DNA of 64,000 bases from Stagonosporopsis chrysanthemi. Taxonomy: Eukaryota > Ascomycota > Dothideomycetes > Pleosporales > Didymellaceae. Location of the stretch: contig JAFISE010000060.1 of assembly GCA_022560025.1 (NCBI GenBank), positions 111,562 to 175,561 on the forward strand, read 5' to 3'. The notes under the pieces were generated by a model, which saw nothing but the letters and a program-made list of their open reading frames with translations, did no database searches and had not been told where the DNA came from. Shown piece by piece: positions 1 through 11,385 of the stretch (positions within the stretch are counted from its first letter, which is position 1; each line of letters begins with the position of its first letter). The position numbers and the translations under genes are program-made.

Positions 1-808
1 AGTCGAGCGGATCCCTGCGGTTTGCGTGTCCAAGCTTGAATATTGAGGAAAGTGATAAGTTGCTTATACATGTCAGCTGATGTTTCGAGAGAGTCAACGA
101 TTGCTTACCCATAAGACGAGTTAAGTCCTTGCTCTTTCTGCTGAAGAAACGCTTTGACTTGTTGTAATCGTTTCTCGTCCTCGGAGACATCGAAGCTTTC
201 TTGAATGACAGCAATGAACATATTGAGGACGATGACTGGTTAAGGTTAGCTAAGCTGAGAAGAACCATCAGTACACTTACGATTTGCGAATATGAACCAA
301 AGGATACAAAAAGACGCGCCTATCCAAGCGGTGCCGAACGCTTTCTGGTGCCCAGTCACAGAGTACATGATCTCAGTCCAGTTTTCACTGGAGAATATGA
401 TGTACATGCCAATGAATGAATTCCAGATGTCATTGAAAGGTACGCGAACCGTTTCGCCATCATCCGTCTCAGGTATCTCGCCACGAAAGAGCTGAGATGC
501 GAAGATGGATGCCAGAAAAGTGAGGAGGAACACAAACACGATAAGGTTGAGCAGACCGCCAACATTACCGAAAACGATCATCTGGGTATTTGTCAGTAAG
601 GCTCAGACTCGTTGGAAAGTTTCGGTGTTGGGGAGTGGGGGGGGGACGGGGGGGGGGGGGGGGGGGGAGACCACGGGCCCCCGGGTAAGAGAAAAAAACG
701 GAACAAATCGATAAACCCTGAAATACTAGAAAATCCAAAAACACCCACAGCNNNNNNNNNNAGCCGGATCGCAGAATAGAAGGTGTGTGTTGAGTTGGGG
801 GGGTGGGT

Positions 809-877
<69 letters not shown>

Positions 878-3645
878 CTGACAATGAGATCCCGGGTCAC
901 AGGAACAGCTAGAACAACGCGATAGACTCGCATAATCTGGAATATGCTCAACCACGCATAGGCTCTTCCGCCATGGGAATGCTTAATGGCCGGTATTTGA
1001 ATGACAGATGTGATTATTGCCATCGTTAAGTCAGTCCAGTTGCGCTTACTTCGGAAGAAGTGCCTCCAATCCACGATAAACCGAACCAGTATCTCGGCAA
1101 GCAATATCAGTGTAATGATACTTTCGGTCACGTCGATGAAACTCCGTCGGAAGTTGCTCATGCCGGCGCTTTTCATCATCTGAGCGACGAGACCGAAAGC
1201 AATGACGAGAACCCATATACCAGAAGTTTTGTCGTACATTCGCTTTAAGCCACTGACACGCTGATTAGCTTGTTCTTTCTCGGAGTCTTCCTCAATGATT
1301 TTTTCGCCCGTAAAAGCACTAGTCTTGCTTTCTTCGCGGATAATCTGAAATGTCGAGGTGATGACCGCGATCAAAAGCGATACGAGCCACAAACTGAGAA
1401 TCAATATGCCAATGATGAAGAACAACGAGCTGACAAGATAGTCGGTATCGGAAACGGTGTAGAGCAGGTCGGACCAGGTGTTGGATGACATGATGACAAA
1501 GACCAACTCGAGAGACTGCAGCACGTTGTCGAAGCTCTGTGTGCCGTTGTATGGATTGTCATCTTCGACACAGACCGAGTTCACGGGACACAAGAACCCC
1601 TTGCCGTGTTTAGGGCCAGCTGGCCGGCCTGGGGCAGGTAGATAGCCTTCAGGCACAAGGAAGCCTGAATCATTCCTGCTCAGTTGACCGCCGCAGAATT
1701 GATCAGAGTTGGTGAAGGTCTGAGTGGGGTCGGCCGGATCGGTCCATACGCAGTTTCTTCGCAGACTAGACTTGAAACTTTGCACGCCGACAATTGAGAA
1801 CAAAAGCCAGAAGAATCCAATCAAGAAAGCCACGTTCAAGAGCAGGGGAGCGGCTTTCTTCAAACTTCTCAATATTACCTATTCTCTCGTTAGATGTAGA
1901 TCTGATGCTTGAATATAAGGACATACCGAAGTACCGCTTGTGAGGTTCAGAAGGCGAATAATGCGTAGACAACTGAGCATCTGAAAGACTAGAATGACAC
2001 GGGTGTTTTTGATGTTGAGAGCACCCAGGAGTAATGCAATCCAGAAGGAGACGACAGCGACAAAGTCTGTGCGATTGAAGGAATGTCGAAGATACGCTCG
2101 ATGCGCCAGACGTATACGTTGTCGCTCGCGCGAGTCGCTCGGGCTGACCTCGGGATGCATCTGGGCTGTCGTGAAGGTCCGAAGAACAGAAGGCTGTTGG
2201 GGGCCACCCAAAGTCGTGTCAGTTTTGGTACCACCCCGTCGTTGAGACGGCTGCCTTTGCGGTCCACCAAAAAGCTGATTGGCTTTGGTAAGAACGGCTT
2301 CTCGTAATCCAACCTGCCTGTTGATTGTACTGTACTCGACAGGATTGATAATGAAGCCAGAGACAATGATTCGGATGATGGCCTCAATGGTATAAACGGT
2401 GAACAGGCCGAGCAAGACCCAATCAATGACCGAAAATCCATCCAACCCTTTCACATGGCCCGGTTCGTACTCAGCTTTGCTTCTTGCATCGACGGCTAAA
2501 AGGACTGTCTGCACGATGATGAGAACAAGCAGTATCGGCTCAAGGACCGGGTGCACAAGGATGTCGCTCAGCTTCAGTCGCAGCGTGCTGTCGGCAGGAA
2601 AGATACCAAGACTCTTGCCACGGAAGGGGTTTGAAGGTTTGTGCCATTGTACGCTTGGCCTACGAGAACGTATGATGGGCGAGGGAGGTTTCTCGATTGG
2701 GGTTCTGGGCCCGGGCGAAGAAGGACCATCAGTCATGTATTCAGGCAACGCTGTCAAGGAGGTGGGGCGTTGCGCTTGATGCAAGGTGGACTTCCTCTGG
2801 ATATGGCGCTCGGCTACGTCTGAATCGTTGGTGACGTTGACAACACGCTGAGACATGTTCCGGACAATGGTTCCGGCGCGATGCAGCGGCGATCCAAGGG
2901 TGCCAGGTGAGAGCGAACGGGACCTGCCTCGCGATGGACTGAGACCTGTCGCACTTTCCGCCTGACCTACATCACCGCTGTATCCCCCTCCTGGCGACGT
3001 GCCACCAGGACTGAGGAACTGTACACTCTGGAAACTGGAACGCTCCACTGACCCTGGAGATATGTTGTTCGCAGCGCCACTGATAGGCTGCAAATGGCGC
3101 GCATCCGTCAGCCGTGCTGTGTCGTCGTCCATGTCCACGGAGGCGAAATAGCCATGATCCTCAGAGGGCCCCCGTTGCGCGTACGGGCCCTGGTTGTAGG
3201 GATGGTAAGACTGCTGGGACGACGCGGGTGTAGGGACTATGGGCGACAGCGGCGGTGATGTGTCGCCCTGGAAGTTCATGTCCATGCCGAAGCCGATGGC
3301 GGCCTGGAAGGCGCCTGCATCAATGGGCGAGTCGACGCCATCGTCTTCGACCCTGCGTATTCCACTCTGGCCAGCTGCGGCGCTCGTGTTCAGCTGTGGT
3401 TGCCGTGTGGGGCTTGGCGACACTTCAGCTATGGGCGCATACTCTGGCGAGCGGTACTGGCCTGTGGCTATCCCTCCCGTCTGCCTCAGCAGATTGCGCC
3501 CACGGTCACTGAGAGTGCGGCGGTGCTGTTGCGGCGCGGGCGCGGGCGCGGGCGCATCGTGGTCGTCCGGCGGGCGGTTGAGGTCTTGCAGCGGTATCGA
3601 TTGCTGTGTCTGGGTCCGACGGTGCGTGTGGTCGGGGTAGGACAT
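1..3645 (-). CDS. cch1: Voltage-gated calcium channel Cch1, N-terminal part (partial)
   Basis: Pore-forming subunit of the fungal high-affinity plasma-membrane calcium channel, which works with Mid1. Five exons are visible: 1927-3645, 883-1878, 281-581, 109-235 and 1-62 (running off the left edge), about 1068 residues so far. The first ~340 residues are disordered and Ser/Pro-rich. Ion-transport helices follow, with the repeat-I segment ending RIIRLLNLTSG, a Cys-containing extracellular loop (CVWTDP, FCGG, FLCPVNSVCVED), a pore-like stretch FVIMSSNTWSDLLY, then repeat-II segments ending VYRVVLAVPVTRDLI and GLLNLIVFVFLLTFLA, and a second pore motif FSSENWTEIMYS. The last exon reads NLSLSSIFKLGHANRRDPLD, which continues the frame. 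The ATG at 3645 is the first in frame. Introns are 45-48 nt except 582-882, which holds poly-G and a run of N and whose real length is unknown. Identity is confident; the C-terminal two thirds lie outside the window. Confidence 0.93.
648..667. repeat. Poly-G tract (20 nt) on the other side of the gap
   Basis: A run of 20 G flanked by further G-rich sequence from 630, within the same cch1 intron. The pair of G tracts around an N gap suggests a badly closed scaffold join. Confidence 0.8.
752..761. other. Assembly gap (10 N) inside a cch1 intron
   Basis: Ten N bases between two poly-G blocks. Because they lie inside the intron at 582-882, the coding frame on both sides is unaffected. The gap size is a placeholder. 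Confidence 0.95.
809..877. repeat. Poly-G tract (69 nt), probable sequencing artefact
   Basis: An uninterrupted run of 69 G, preceded by G-rich sequence from 797. It is poly-C on the coding strand of cch1 and ends at the intron donor (GTCAGC, 882 downward). It is the source of a spurious proline-run reading frame. Confidence 0.8.
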
Positions 3646-4911
3646 TGAAGCTCGTGGTGCGGGTGCGCAGCTCCCAACGGGGCGTCCGGCCGCTGTTCAG
3701 CTGGTAACCACTATCGCGTGCACATGGAGGTCGAAAACGGCGGACTGGCGAGCGTGGCGGCGGTAGTAATGGGCAGGCAACGTCGGCGAATGTGTGTGCA
3801 GACGGCCATGCGGTTGCTAGGTGTTGCTGGTTGGGTTGGGGGTCTGCAGGCCAGGAAGCTGCAAAAGATGCAGGATAGCGGCTTGTGCCAGCTCGGAGTG
3901 GATATACGCGTCCAGGGCCGCCGCAGGGCGTGCTAGGAGCTGGGAGCTAGGACAGGTAGGGCTGGCTGCCCGGCACAGGAACGGGACTGAACGCGTGTAT
4001 ATTTAGCTCAACGCCCGCAGCTGTCAGCGCTGGTAACGGTGAATTGCTCAGCGGCCGTCGAGGCACCGAGGCACTCTGTACATGCGTGTGCACCTGCTGC
4101 TGCACCTGCTGCTACACCTGGGCTCATGCTGTCCTGTTCGCGTTGCACCCACGCGGCTCCTCAGCCACCCAACGCTTTCCACGCTGCTCGTTGCAGCGGA
4201 AGCCCTCTCACGGTTCTCCCTCTGGCAAATGCGATGCTCCCCGGTCAGCCGCATTGGTTTCAGCCACACTTGCTGCACGCACTGACAGCCTTGCTCGGAT
4301 CATAAGCCTTGGAGCTGTTCTTTCTTGGGAAGCAGACGGACTGAATTTGGTCCAGCTTGATCTGAACATCTAACACAATGCATTGCTATGCTTCAAGACG
4401 GACGATCCAACCACTGCCAGCTTCTGACTGCCTCGCATTTTGCTGTGACTGCCTCACATCTTGCTGTGACTGCCTCACATCTTGCTGTGGCTGCCTCGCC
4501 TCACATTTCGCTGAATCCCTCCAGCACGACTAGTAATAATGCAACGCACAAACGGCCGAGGAGCCACCACGACACGTCAGGAATGGGCCATTCCGGGCGT
4601 GCAAGACAACATTGGGCGGAGATCTGCCGCGGGTTGGCCACCGGCCGTGACGTGAAGGGAGGCTGCAAGGCACTAATGTCCCGATTAGGAACCCCCGATC
4701 TCAGTTGGCCGCAATTCTAGCTAGGCGCGCCCTCGTCTTCACCACTCCACGCCCTCCACACCCACCACATCGCGCTGCCCAGCGCCCACGTGCCATTTTT
4801 CGAGCCCACATACCTCCGCTCCCGCCCAAAATATCGCACCTGCTTCCTGCATTGCTGCTTGCGACTGCATCACGCCCTTGGAACGCGTCGCCAACGGCAC
4901 GCTCCACCACG
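3646..4911. other. Divergent spacer between cch1 and the DDT/PHD gene
   Basis: A 1.27-kb intergenic stretch serving as upstream region for both flanking genes. No reading frame here looks coding. It holds a short tandem repeat (see 4425-4513). Confidence 0.6.
4425..4513. repeat. 21-bp tandem repeat, about four copies
   Basis: Units start at 4425, 4446, 4467 and 4488. The core unit is TGACTGCCTCACATCTTGCT plus G; units 2 and 3 are identical, unit 1 differs at two positions and unit 4 is diverged with a small insertion. It lies about 400 bp upstream of the next gene's start codon. Confidence 0.85.
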
Positions 4912-7601
4912 ATGCCTGCCCGCAAGCGTGCCGCGAGCGAGATGGAGGTGGACGAGCATGTCGAGACACCGAGCACACTGCACAGACTACGCAACATGTG
5001 GCAGTTTGCCAATCTCGCACAATACATTGCCATATTTGGCGACGCAGTCAAAATCGACAAGGACTTCGACATCGAGGTACGCCCGCCACGCGCCAAACGC
5101 TTCTGCCGATGCGCCGAGCACCATTCTGATGGAATGAGGACTTATGGAGATGCAGGAACTTGAGTCCGAGAGTCTGAAGCCCGGACCGTCCGAGAAGCTC
5201 GCGCAGATCGGCCTGGCGCTTCTGAAGCATGTGTCGTCACACAAGGGTCTAACGTACGATGCCCGTATACTGCCATCTTTTCACCTCTAATTCAACTCAG
5301 ACCCGCCATCTTCGACGAATACACACGACGTCAATTTGTTGCTAAAGCGCCCGAGCGGAATCCCTTCGGCGAGGACGAGGAACCCAACAAGTTTGACGAC
5401 TTCGACATCTTCGCCAAGATCCGCGTACTGCAACAACTCTCGATATGGACGCTGAACAACCCCAACTCAATCCGAGAGAGACTGGCCGCTCCAGACAGCG
5501 AGCAGACGTTATGGGTGTGTATCGAACATGGACGTGGACCTGACAATTGCTGACTGCAGTGCTAGCGCATGGAGCCCACCGGCTGGGACTCTCAAGACAG
5601 GGTTCTGTTTGTGCTTGACGACAACCGCATGTATCGCCGAACCGACCCACCTGCTCCTGCGCCTCCGCAAAGGGCCAAAGCCAAGCCCAAGCCGAAGGCA
5701 AAGAAGTCAAGAGGCACCCGTGCCAGCAAACGTCAGAAACAGGAGACATCCGAACTTGAAGATGAGGCGGAAGATGAAAAGGTCGCAGCTGTGCAAGAGC
5801 CCGAAGTCATCGAAGAGGACGGTCTTGGTGGTATGAAGTGGGAATGCCTTTGTATCACACTGGAGGATTACCGTGACTATCTAAGCAGCATCCGCAAGAG
5901 CCGCGACCCAAATGAGAAGATACTGTACAAGCGTATTGAAGAAGAGGTTATACCTGTCATGGAAGGATTGGCTGAAGAGCAGGCTCGAAAACAAGCTCGC
6001 AAGGCAAGGGAACTCGAAAACTTGCAGAAGCTTGCCACGGCAAAGCGCTCTTCTCGCATCTCGGCTAGGGTAGAGAAACAAAAGGAGATCGAAGAAGTGG
6101 AAGCCGCTGAACGCAAGAGACGGGAGGAACTTGAAATGGCCCAAGCCGAACTTGCCAAGCAAAAGAAGCTGGAAGATGTATGCAGCCCAACTGCGAAGCC
6201 TGTCCTGATACTAACATGTTGCAGGCGCACGATTCACGCCGCATGACAAGAGAGCAGCGACTCCGGGAACGCGAGACTGCAAAGATCCTAAAGGAAGAAG
6301 AACTCCGAAAACTGCAGGAGAACGAGCAGAAGCTTGCCTCCAACAATGCTAGACTCTCCGAACGACACCTCAAAGCCATGATGAAGCAGCATGAGGCAGA
6401 CCTGAAGAGACTCAACGAGGAGGAAGACTGGTTCTTCGACTGTGAAAAGTGTGGCGTTTACGGGTCGAATCTCAACGACAATTCGCCGCAAGTGTCGTGC
6501 GAGAAATGCAGCGTATGGCAGCACCTCAGGTGTCATGGCATCTCAGAGGAAGAGGAGGAGGATCCCAAGTTCGAATTTGTCTGCACGTCGTGCAAGCGCA
6601 AAGAAGAGGAAGCCAACCAGCCAAAACTGCCGCCGCTGAAACTACGAATGACTTCAGCTTCGCCAGCTTCGCAAGCGACCGGAGAAGAGGTCCCCACGCT
6701 GTCACGTCGCCTTGAGGCTGTTTCGATTCCTGCGCCACACCCACCCCACTTCCAGCCCGCGCAGCCTTGGGTAGATGGACCTAGCCTGTCTCCTCGTGGT
6801 CAAGCTCTCGGTCCACCTGGCATACAAAATTCAGAGGCGGCCTATGGCTCACCCTCTCGAATCCCCGATGGGAGCTCATCGCCGATCCGGCAAAGGCCGG
6901 CTTCCTCGTCACGTCCAGCGGAGAGCTCGTTCAGGTCGAACGGTATGGGATCCTCTCCGCCGCCCTTCAACTTGCCACAGGCACCTACAAGCCCGTTCAA
7001 GAGTATACGAATGCCTCTTCCTCAGCAGAATGGTGGTACCTACGGTTCTTCGAATCCATTCGGTCCACCACAGCACACACCTGTGGCCCAAAGCTTTAAT
7101 CAAAGTTTCAATCAGAGCTTCAGTCGCCCAGGCACGGCCACCAAACCCGCCGGCTCCCCTGTGAAGCACTCCCCGGCCAACTCCCCGCGGCCCGCCAACG
7201 GTCTCCCAGCCGTCTACAACTTCAACAGCCCTCACTCGTCCTTCCCGCCCAGCTCCGCCCAACGCCCCTCCTTCTCGCCAATGAAACACAGCTCGCCAGC
7301 ACCGATGCCGCACATGTCCTCGCCCGCCCCAGCACCGGTTCGCATCGCGCCCTCGCCCTCGCAAATGCCCGCAAAAATCCTCCCCGACGCCATCCCCGCG
7401 CCGTTGAAGCACGACGGCGCCAGACCAATGAGCAGCCACGAAATGAGCGAGACGCCCATCTTCCCGCCTGTCAAGAGTCTCAACCCGGACTCTAGCCCGC
7501 AGATCCTCAGCCCGCCAGTCAAGAAGAGCAGTCCCGCGCCCGATAGGCATCGGCTTGCGCCTATGGGCGGGAACGAGCTGGGAAATGGCTCGCTTTCCTG
7601 A
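4912..7601 (+). CDS. DDT-domain and PHD-finger chromatin protein (RSF1-like)
   Basis: Likely nuclear subunit or partner of a chromatin-remodelling complex. Five exons: 4912-5076, 5156-5253, 5301-5514, 5566-6177 and 6225-7601 (821 residues). The N-terminal ~160 residues (LRNMWQFANLAQYIAIFGDA, then GPSEKLAQIGLALLKHV and LQQLSIWTLNNPNSIRERL) have a DDT-like helical layout, followed by a WHIM-like segment EPTGWDSQDRVLFVLDDNRM. A long charged coiled coil runs to about residue 430. A C4HC3 PHD finger sits at about 436-486 (CEKC, CEKC, H-x2-C, CTSC). The final ~330 residues are Pro/Ser-rich and disordered. The fourth exon needs the acceptor at 5563-5565 (CTAG); the upstream CAG at 5557-5559 would give an immediate stop. 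The DDT-then-PHD order resembles animal RSF1; the PHD assignment is firm, the ortholog name is inference. Confidence 0.85.
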
Positions 7602-9520
7602 GTTCTTGTAGACGCGTTTTTGCTTATTTCCGAAGTTTTACCTTTTCGGCTTTTTTTTTATTGATCTGATCTGATCTGGATTTGCAATTGCAGCTGGCTC
7701 ACGCGCAACGTGCGGTCTGGGAACTGCACGAGCGTGTATCCTTTGGCGTATTTTATTTTCTGGTTTGAAAATGGATAACAGCGCGTTTCGTTGGTTTGGG
7801 GCCTCTGGGAAGCGGGTTGCATGTACGCTATTTTAGACACTAGACGCGTAAGCGGTCATAGTCACGCAGTATTACGCGTTGGATGCGTGAGTGTATCAGT
7901 ATCTGCAATCAAGCGGTGGCTTGCGGAGTGGACTATGCTTATGGAGGAGTGTGGACATGGGACGTTGCGCGGCTGTCGAGTGTGTCCCTGCTCCCGTTCT
8001 GCATTTCGATGTAACTCATTTTACATGAAAGTGTTGGCAACAGATACAACGAGTGGTGCATGGAAGTGCTGAGCACTGAAAATCTGGACCACACAAGACT
8101 CGACGAGCTCTCCATGGATTGCTGATGTGGGTAACTACAATGTGTGATTTCGATTGCTGATCATCATCGCCTTTCGAAGAGCACACTAGACGCTCCGTTG
8201 CGTACGATGGTCACTACGAACGGCTATAAGACGTTTGCACACTAGCATGCAGTACATGCGTCCCAATATCCTTCTTTTCCCCGCAGCAGGATGACGCAAC
8301 TAGCTGTTCGCTCTACACATGAGAGACCACGCGTGCTACTGTCCTGCAAGCAAATCGACAGCATCCCCTCGTCGTAGATCAGAAACGAGCGTGTCATTTA
8401 TCGCCGCGACTCAGATCCTGCGAAGTGCGAATGTGTATGCCCTCTACCCCGAATGCAGAGTCTGCAATCGCCAATGCAACAGCTGAGCAGCTGCTCGTCA
8501 ACACGCAGGCGCCGTGGGCCATATTTACGGCTGTCAGACCTGCCAAACGGGGTTCTATTGGCGGCAGCAACTGCGAAGATCACTGGGAGAAAGCACACAG
8601 ATGCGAAGCTCGCCGACACTCCTCCCATTCACGCGGTGACGCAAAGCACCACATGTATCAGCGAGGGCATGCATGCGGCAGGCGCGTGAGCGAGAAGCCC
8701 GAAGCCGGTCTGGTCATGGCTAAACGAACGAGGATCCCATAAAAACATGCAAAAAAAACCTGGAGCTGTGTAACAGGAGTCAGAACGATTCGCTGTGGCG
8801 ACGCACCATCTACTTTCGAGGCTAGAAGGTAGATTGATCTGGACCAAACAGCAGCACCCAGTCTTGTCGTGTAGGTGCAGGTGTGTTTGCGCGGGAAAGT
8901 CCCTTTGGCGGGCAAAACAAGCTCAGAGCAGTCTGACAGGAGTACGGGAACAAGAAGAGGGCGTGGGGATGCAGAATGACTTTGCGCGTGTCTGTTGTGT
9001 GCACATGCTGAATGGGTGTGGACGTGTGGACCCACCCATTCGGCGGTGACGCAGTCTCTCACCGGGCGTTACGGAATTGATGTCCTACATCGAAATAAAC
9101 TAATTAGGTATCTGAATCTATTGTCTTGAGAGGCAAATCCAGAAGCGAAGCGAAAGACGAACATGCTGAAGGATACTGAGGAACCGTAGTTACGGAACAA
9201 TGACAGAAGAAAGGAAGACTTTGGAACATATCTTAGAAGATCAAATATAAGATTAACCCCCTATCCATACCTCCTTTGGTGGGTAAACATTATAGCCACG
9301 AATTCGATAGTATGTGTAATTGTGACAGATACATGAAAAGATATGTAGATCTTGGCACACATGACTGGGGTATAGTATATGCTGTAACGTGCAAAACGAG
9401 ATCACGAGGAGATTGTGCTAAAACAACAAGAATTGAAAGGTGAAATCGAGGTTTAGAACATAAAAAAAAGCGATGACTCCGTCATAAAGCGCAGATAGAT
9501 AGGAGGTAAATGGTGTGAGA
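7602..9520. other. Intergenic, no gene seen
   Basis: 1.9 kb between the PHD gene and the broken zinc-finger locus. Reading frames are short and overlap on both strands. The right half, from about 9060, is visibly more AT-rich than the neighbours. I see no transposon, RNA gene or conserved motif. Confidence 0.5.
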
Positions 9521-11385
9521 TCAACCCTTATTGAGGGGGGCTGAGCCTGAGGAAAGTGTTGTTCCGGCCCACGTTGACGCCGAATGAATTGTCTTTTCAG
9601 GCTGTACTGTCTTCCAGCACGCTAGAAGCTCAGCAATCTTGTCATCGTTGCCCGGGCCGTGTTCAAACGCATGCTTGATCGTGTCGACAGCATAGCTCGC
9701 CCACTAGGCGTTGCCATGGTGTTTGACAAAACGATCGCTCATGCCGAAATGCAGCCCGTTAAGTTGAAGTTCCAGATGGAATTTGAGTTGAGTTGTTTGG
9801 AGCCAAGGCGACAGCCACCTCTCTTCACACGCCCAGCCGTCAAGGCCCACTGACAGAAGAGTAGGAGTCGTTCCAGCCTCGTTCGCAGCTTTGATATCTT
9901 TGCAAATGGCATCGGTGAAGCACAACGCGCGGTGATGAACGAGATGGGCGTGCAGGTCATTCCCCGTATACTTTCTTGTCTACCTCGACAGCAGGAAGCT
10001 CGCGTGTTGAACAGTTCGAGCAGGTATGGAGCACAGCAGAGTCGGCCTTGGAGCCGCTCATCGCCACCCACTCTTGCAGGATGCTTCTTGCAACTAGAAG
10101 CAACCCCTCTTTAAGATTGCTCCTCCCTGCGTGCCAAGTCTTTGGCGGGTGTGATGAGCTTCTATTGATGATTAGAAGAGTGGGTGGCACTCCCTTCTCG
10201 GCGTTTTCGTTGAGTGGAGACCGATGGCAAGTCTCCCTCTCCTTCAACTTTCGGTGGCTACACCGCTCCTCATGGGCTGCCAGTTGATACAGGTCCGCAT
10301 GGTGTGTATCGCATTCCTCATGGCGGCAGATGTATGGGCTACGGGCCTCGTTCTTGTGCTTCACAATGTGTACGCCCAGTGCTTTCGCCGTCGCCCGCTT
10401 GTCAGTACATCCCGTGTAGCCTTTCCAGGGACAAACGAATTCAGTCTTTCCTAAGCCAGTGGAGGTTGCCGCTTTGAGGTTGCTTTTGCTCGCGTTCCAA
10501 CTCTTCTGGTAACAGGTTCCTCTGGTCTTTAATTTTCGGCATTTGCATCGCTCCTCGTGGGCGGTCAACTGGTAGAGATCGGCATGGTGTGTGCCACAGT
10601 CATCAAAACAGTAGACGTATAAGCTGCGAACTTCGTGTTTGTGCTCTACAACATGGTTGCCCATTGGCACTTGGTTCTTGCACAATTTATGTAGCCAACG
10701 AACATCATTTTTGTGTGCCACAAAGTAAGGAATCTTGTGTCGTAGGGCTCCCAGGGATCGCATTCCGTCTGTCGTAGAGCCCCCACACCTTGTAAAGGTT
10801 CATGTGGTAGTAAGAGGCACACTTGAGCATATCCCAGTCTTGTAGTGTTCGGTGTCGGCCTTCCAGCTCTCCAGCGCGCGGTTGGAACTGCGGCTTACAG
10901 GGATGAAGTATGGAGGCGCGTTGTTCTGGCCGCGTTCAACTGGATTCGCATCGGTGTGTTCTCGATCTTCGCGACAGACTCCCTGCGGCATTGTTCATGC
11001 ATCGCCAGTTTGTAAAGGTCCATGTGGTAGTATAAGGCGTATTTGGCGCACTGAAACGCACTCCAGTCGTCCTTTGAATGCTTCGCACGGATGTGGTTGG
11101 CCGATGCCTTCTCGGGATCTTTGCCGTTGGCTACAAACGCGCAGTCTGACCAAGCGCACGAAACTTCATCACTCCTCTGATTGGAGTAGTCCGTCTTAAC
11201 GTGATGGTTGACCTTCTGGTGTGTGGTAAACATTGCGTCGCAGCCCCTTGGGCAGGGAATGTTCTTCGAGCCATATACGAACGGAATTGCCTCGTAGATC
11301 ACCGGAGGCTCATCGTGCTGGTGCGCCGACTCGACATGGCCACAGAGTTGCCGGTATGCGCTTAATGAACTTTTTTAGGCCTTGC
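9521..11385 (-). pseudogene. Decayed gene with tandem C2H2-like zinc-finger repeats
   Basis: Coding-like sequence on the minus strand, broken by several frame changes. From the 5' end: CGHVESAHQHD and CPRGCDAMFTTHQKVNHHV; a unit CAWSDCAF...NHIRAKH; then repeated blocks with the phrase HMDLYKLAMHE, HMNLYKV, HADLYQLTAHEERC and HADLYQLAAHEERC, spaced about 220-290 bp apart. Breaks: frame changes between about 11300 and 11385 and between about 10990 and 10770; an apparent extra base in a homopolymer (CCCC at 9962-9965), after which the frame resumes as NDLHAHLVHHRALCF; and an in-frame TAG at 9704-9706, after which sensible sequence (WASYAVDTIKHAFEHG) continues to a TGA at 9521. Four units imply internal tandem duplication. 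Some breaks could be assembly errors or introns I misread, but the number of them argues for a pseudogene. I do not recognise the family. Confidence 0.6.

Noticed and set aside
565..955. Open frames with long proline runs in cch1
   Set aside because: They are translations of poly-C next to an N gap inside an intron; GTCAGC/CCCAG splice sites remove them.
4425..4513. CRISPR-like direct repeats
   Set aside because: Units are directly tandem with no spacers, and the genome is eukaryotic.
5557..5565. CAG acceptor at 5557-5559 for exon 4 of the PHD gene
   Set aside because: It gives an immediate in-frame TAG; the CTAG acceptor six bases later keeps the frame.
9060..9520. AT-rich stretch, considered as a RIP-mutated transposon
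   Set aside because: Only modestly AT-rich, no transposase-like frames and no terminal repeats.
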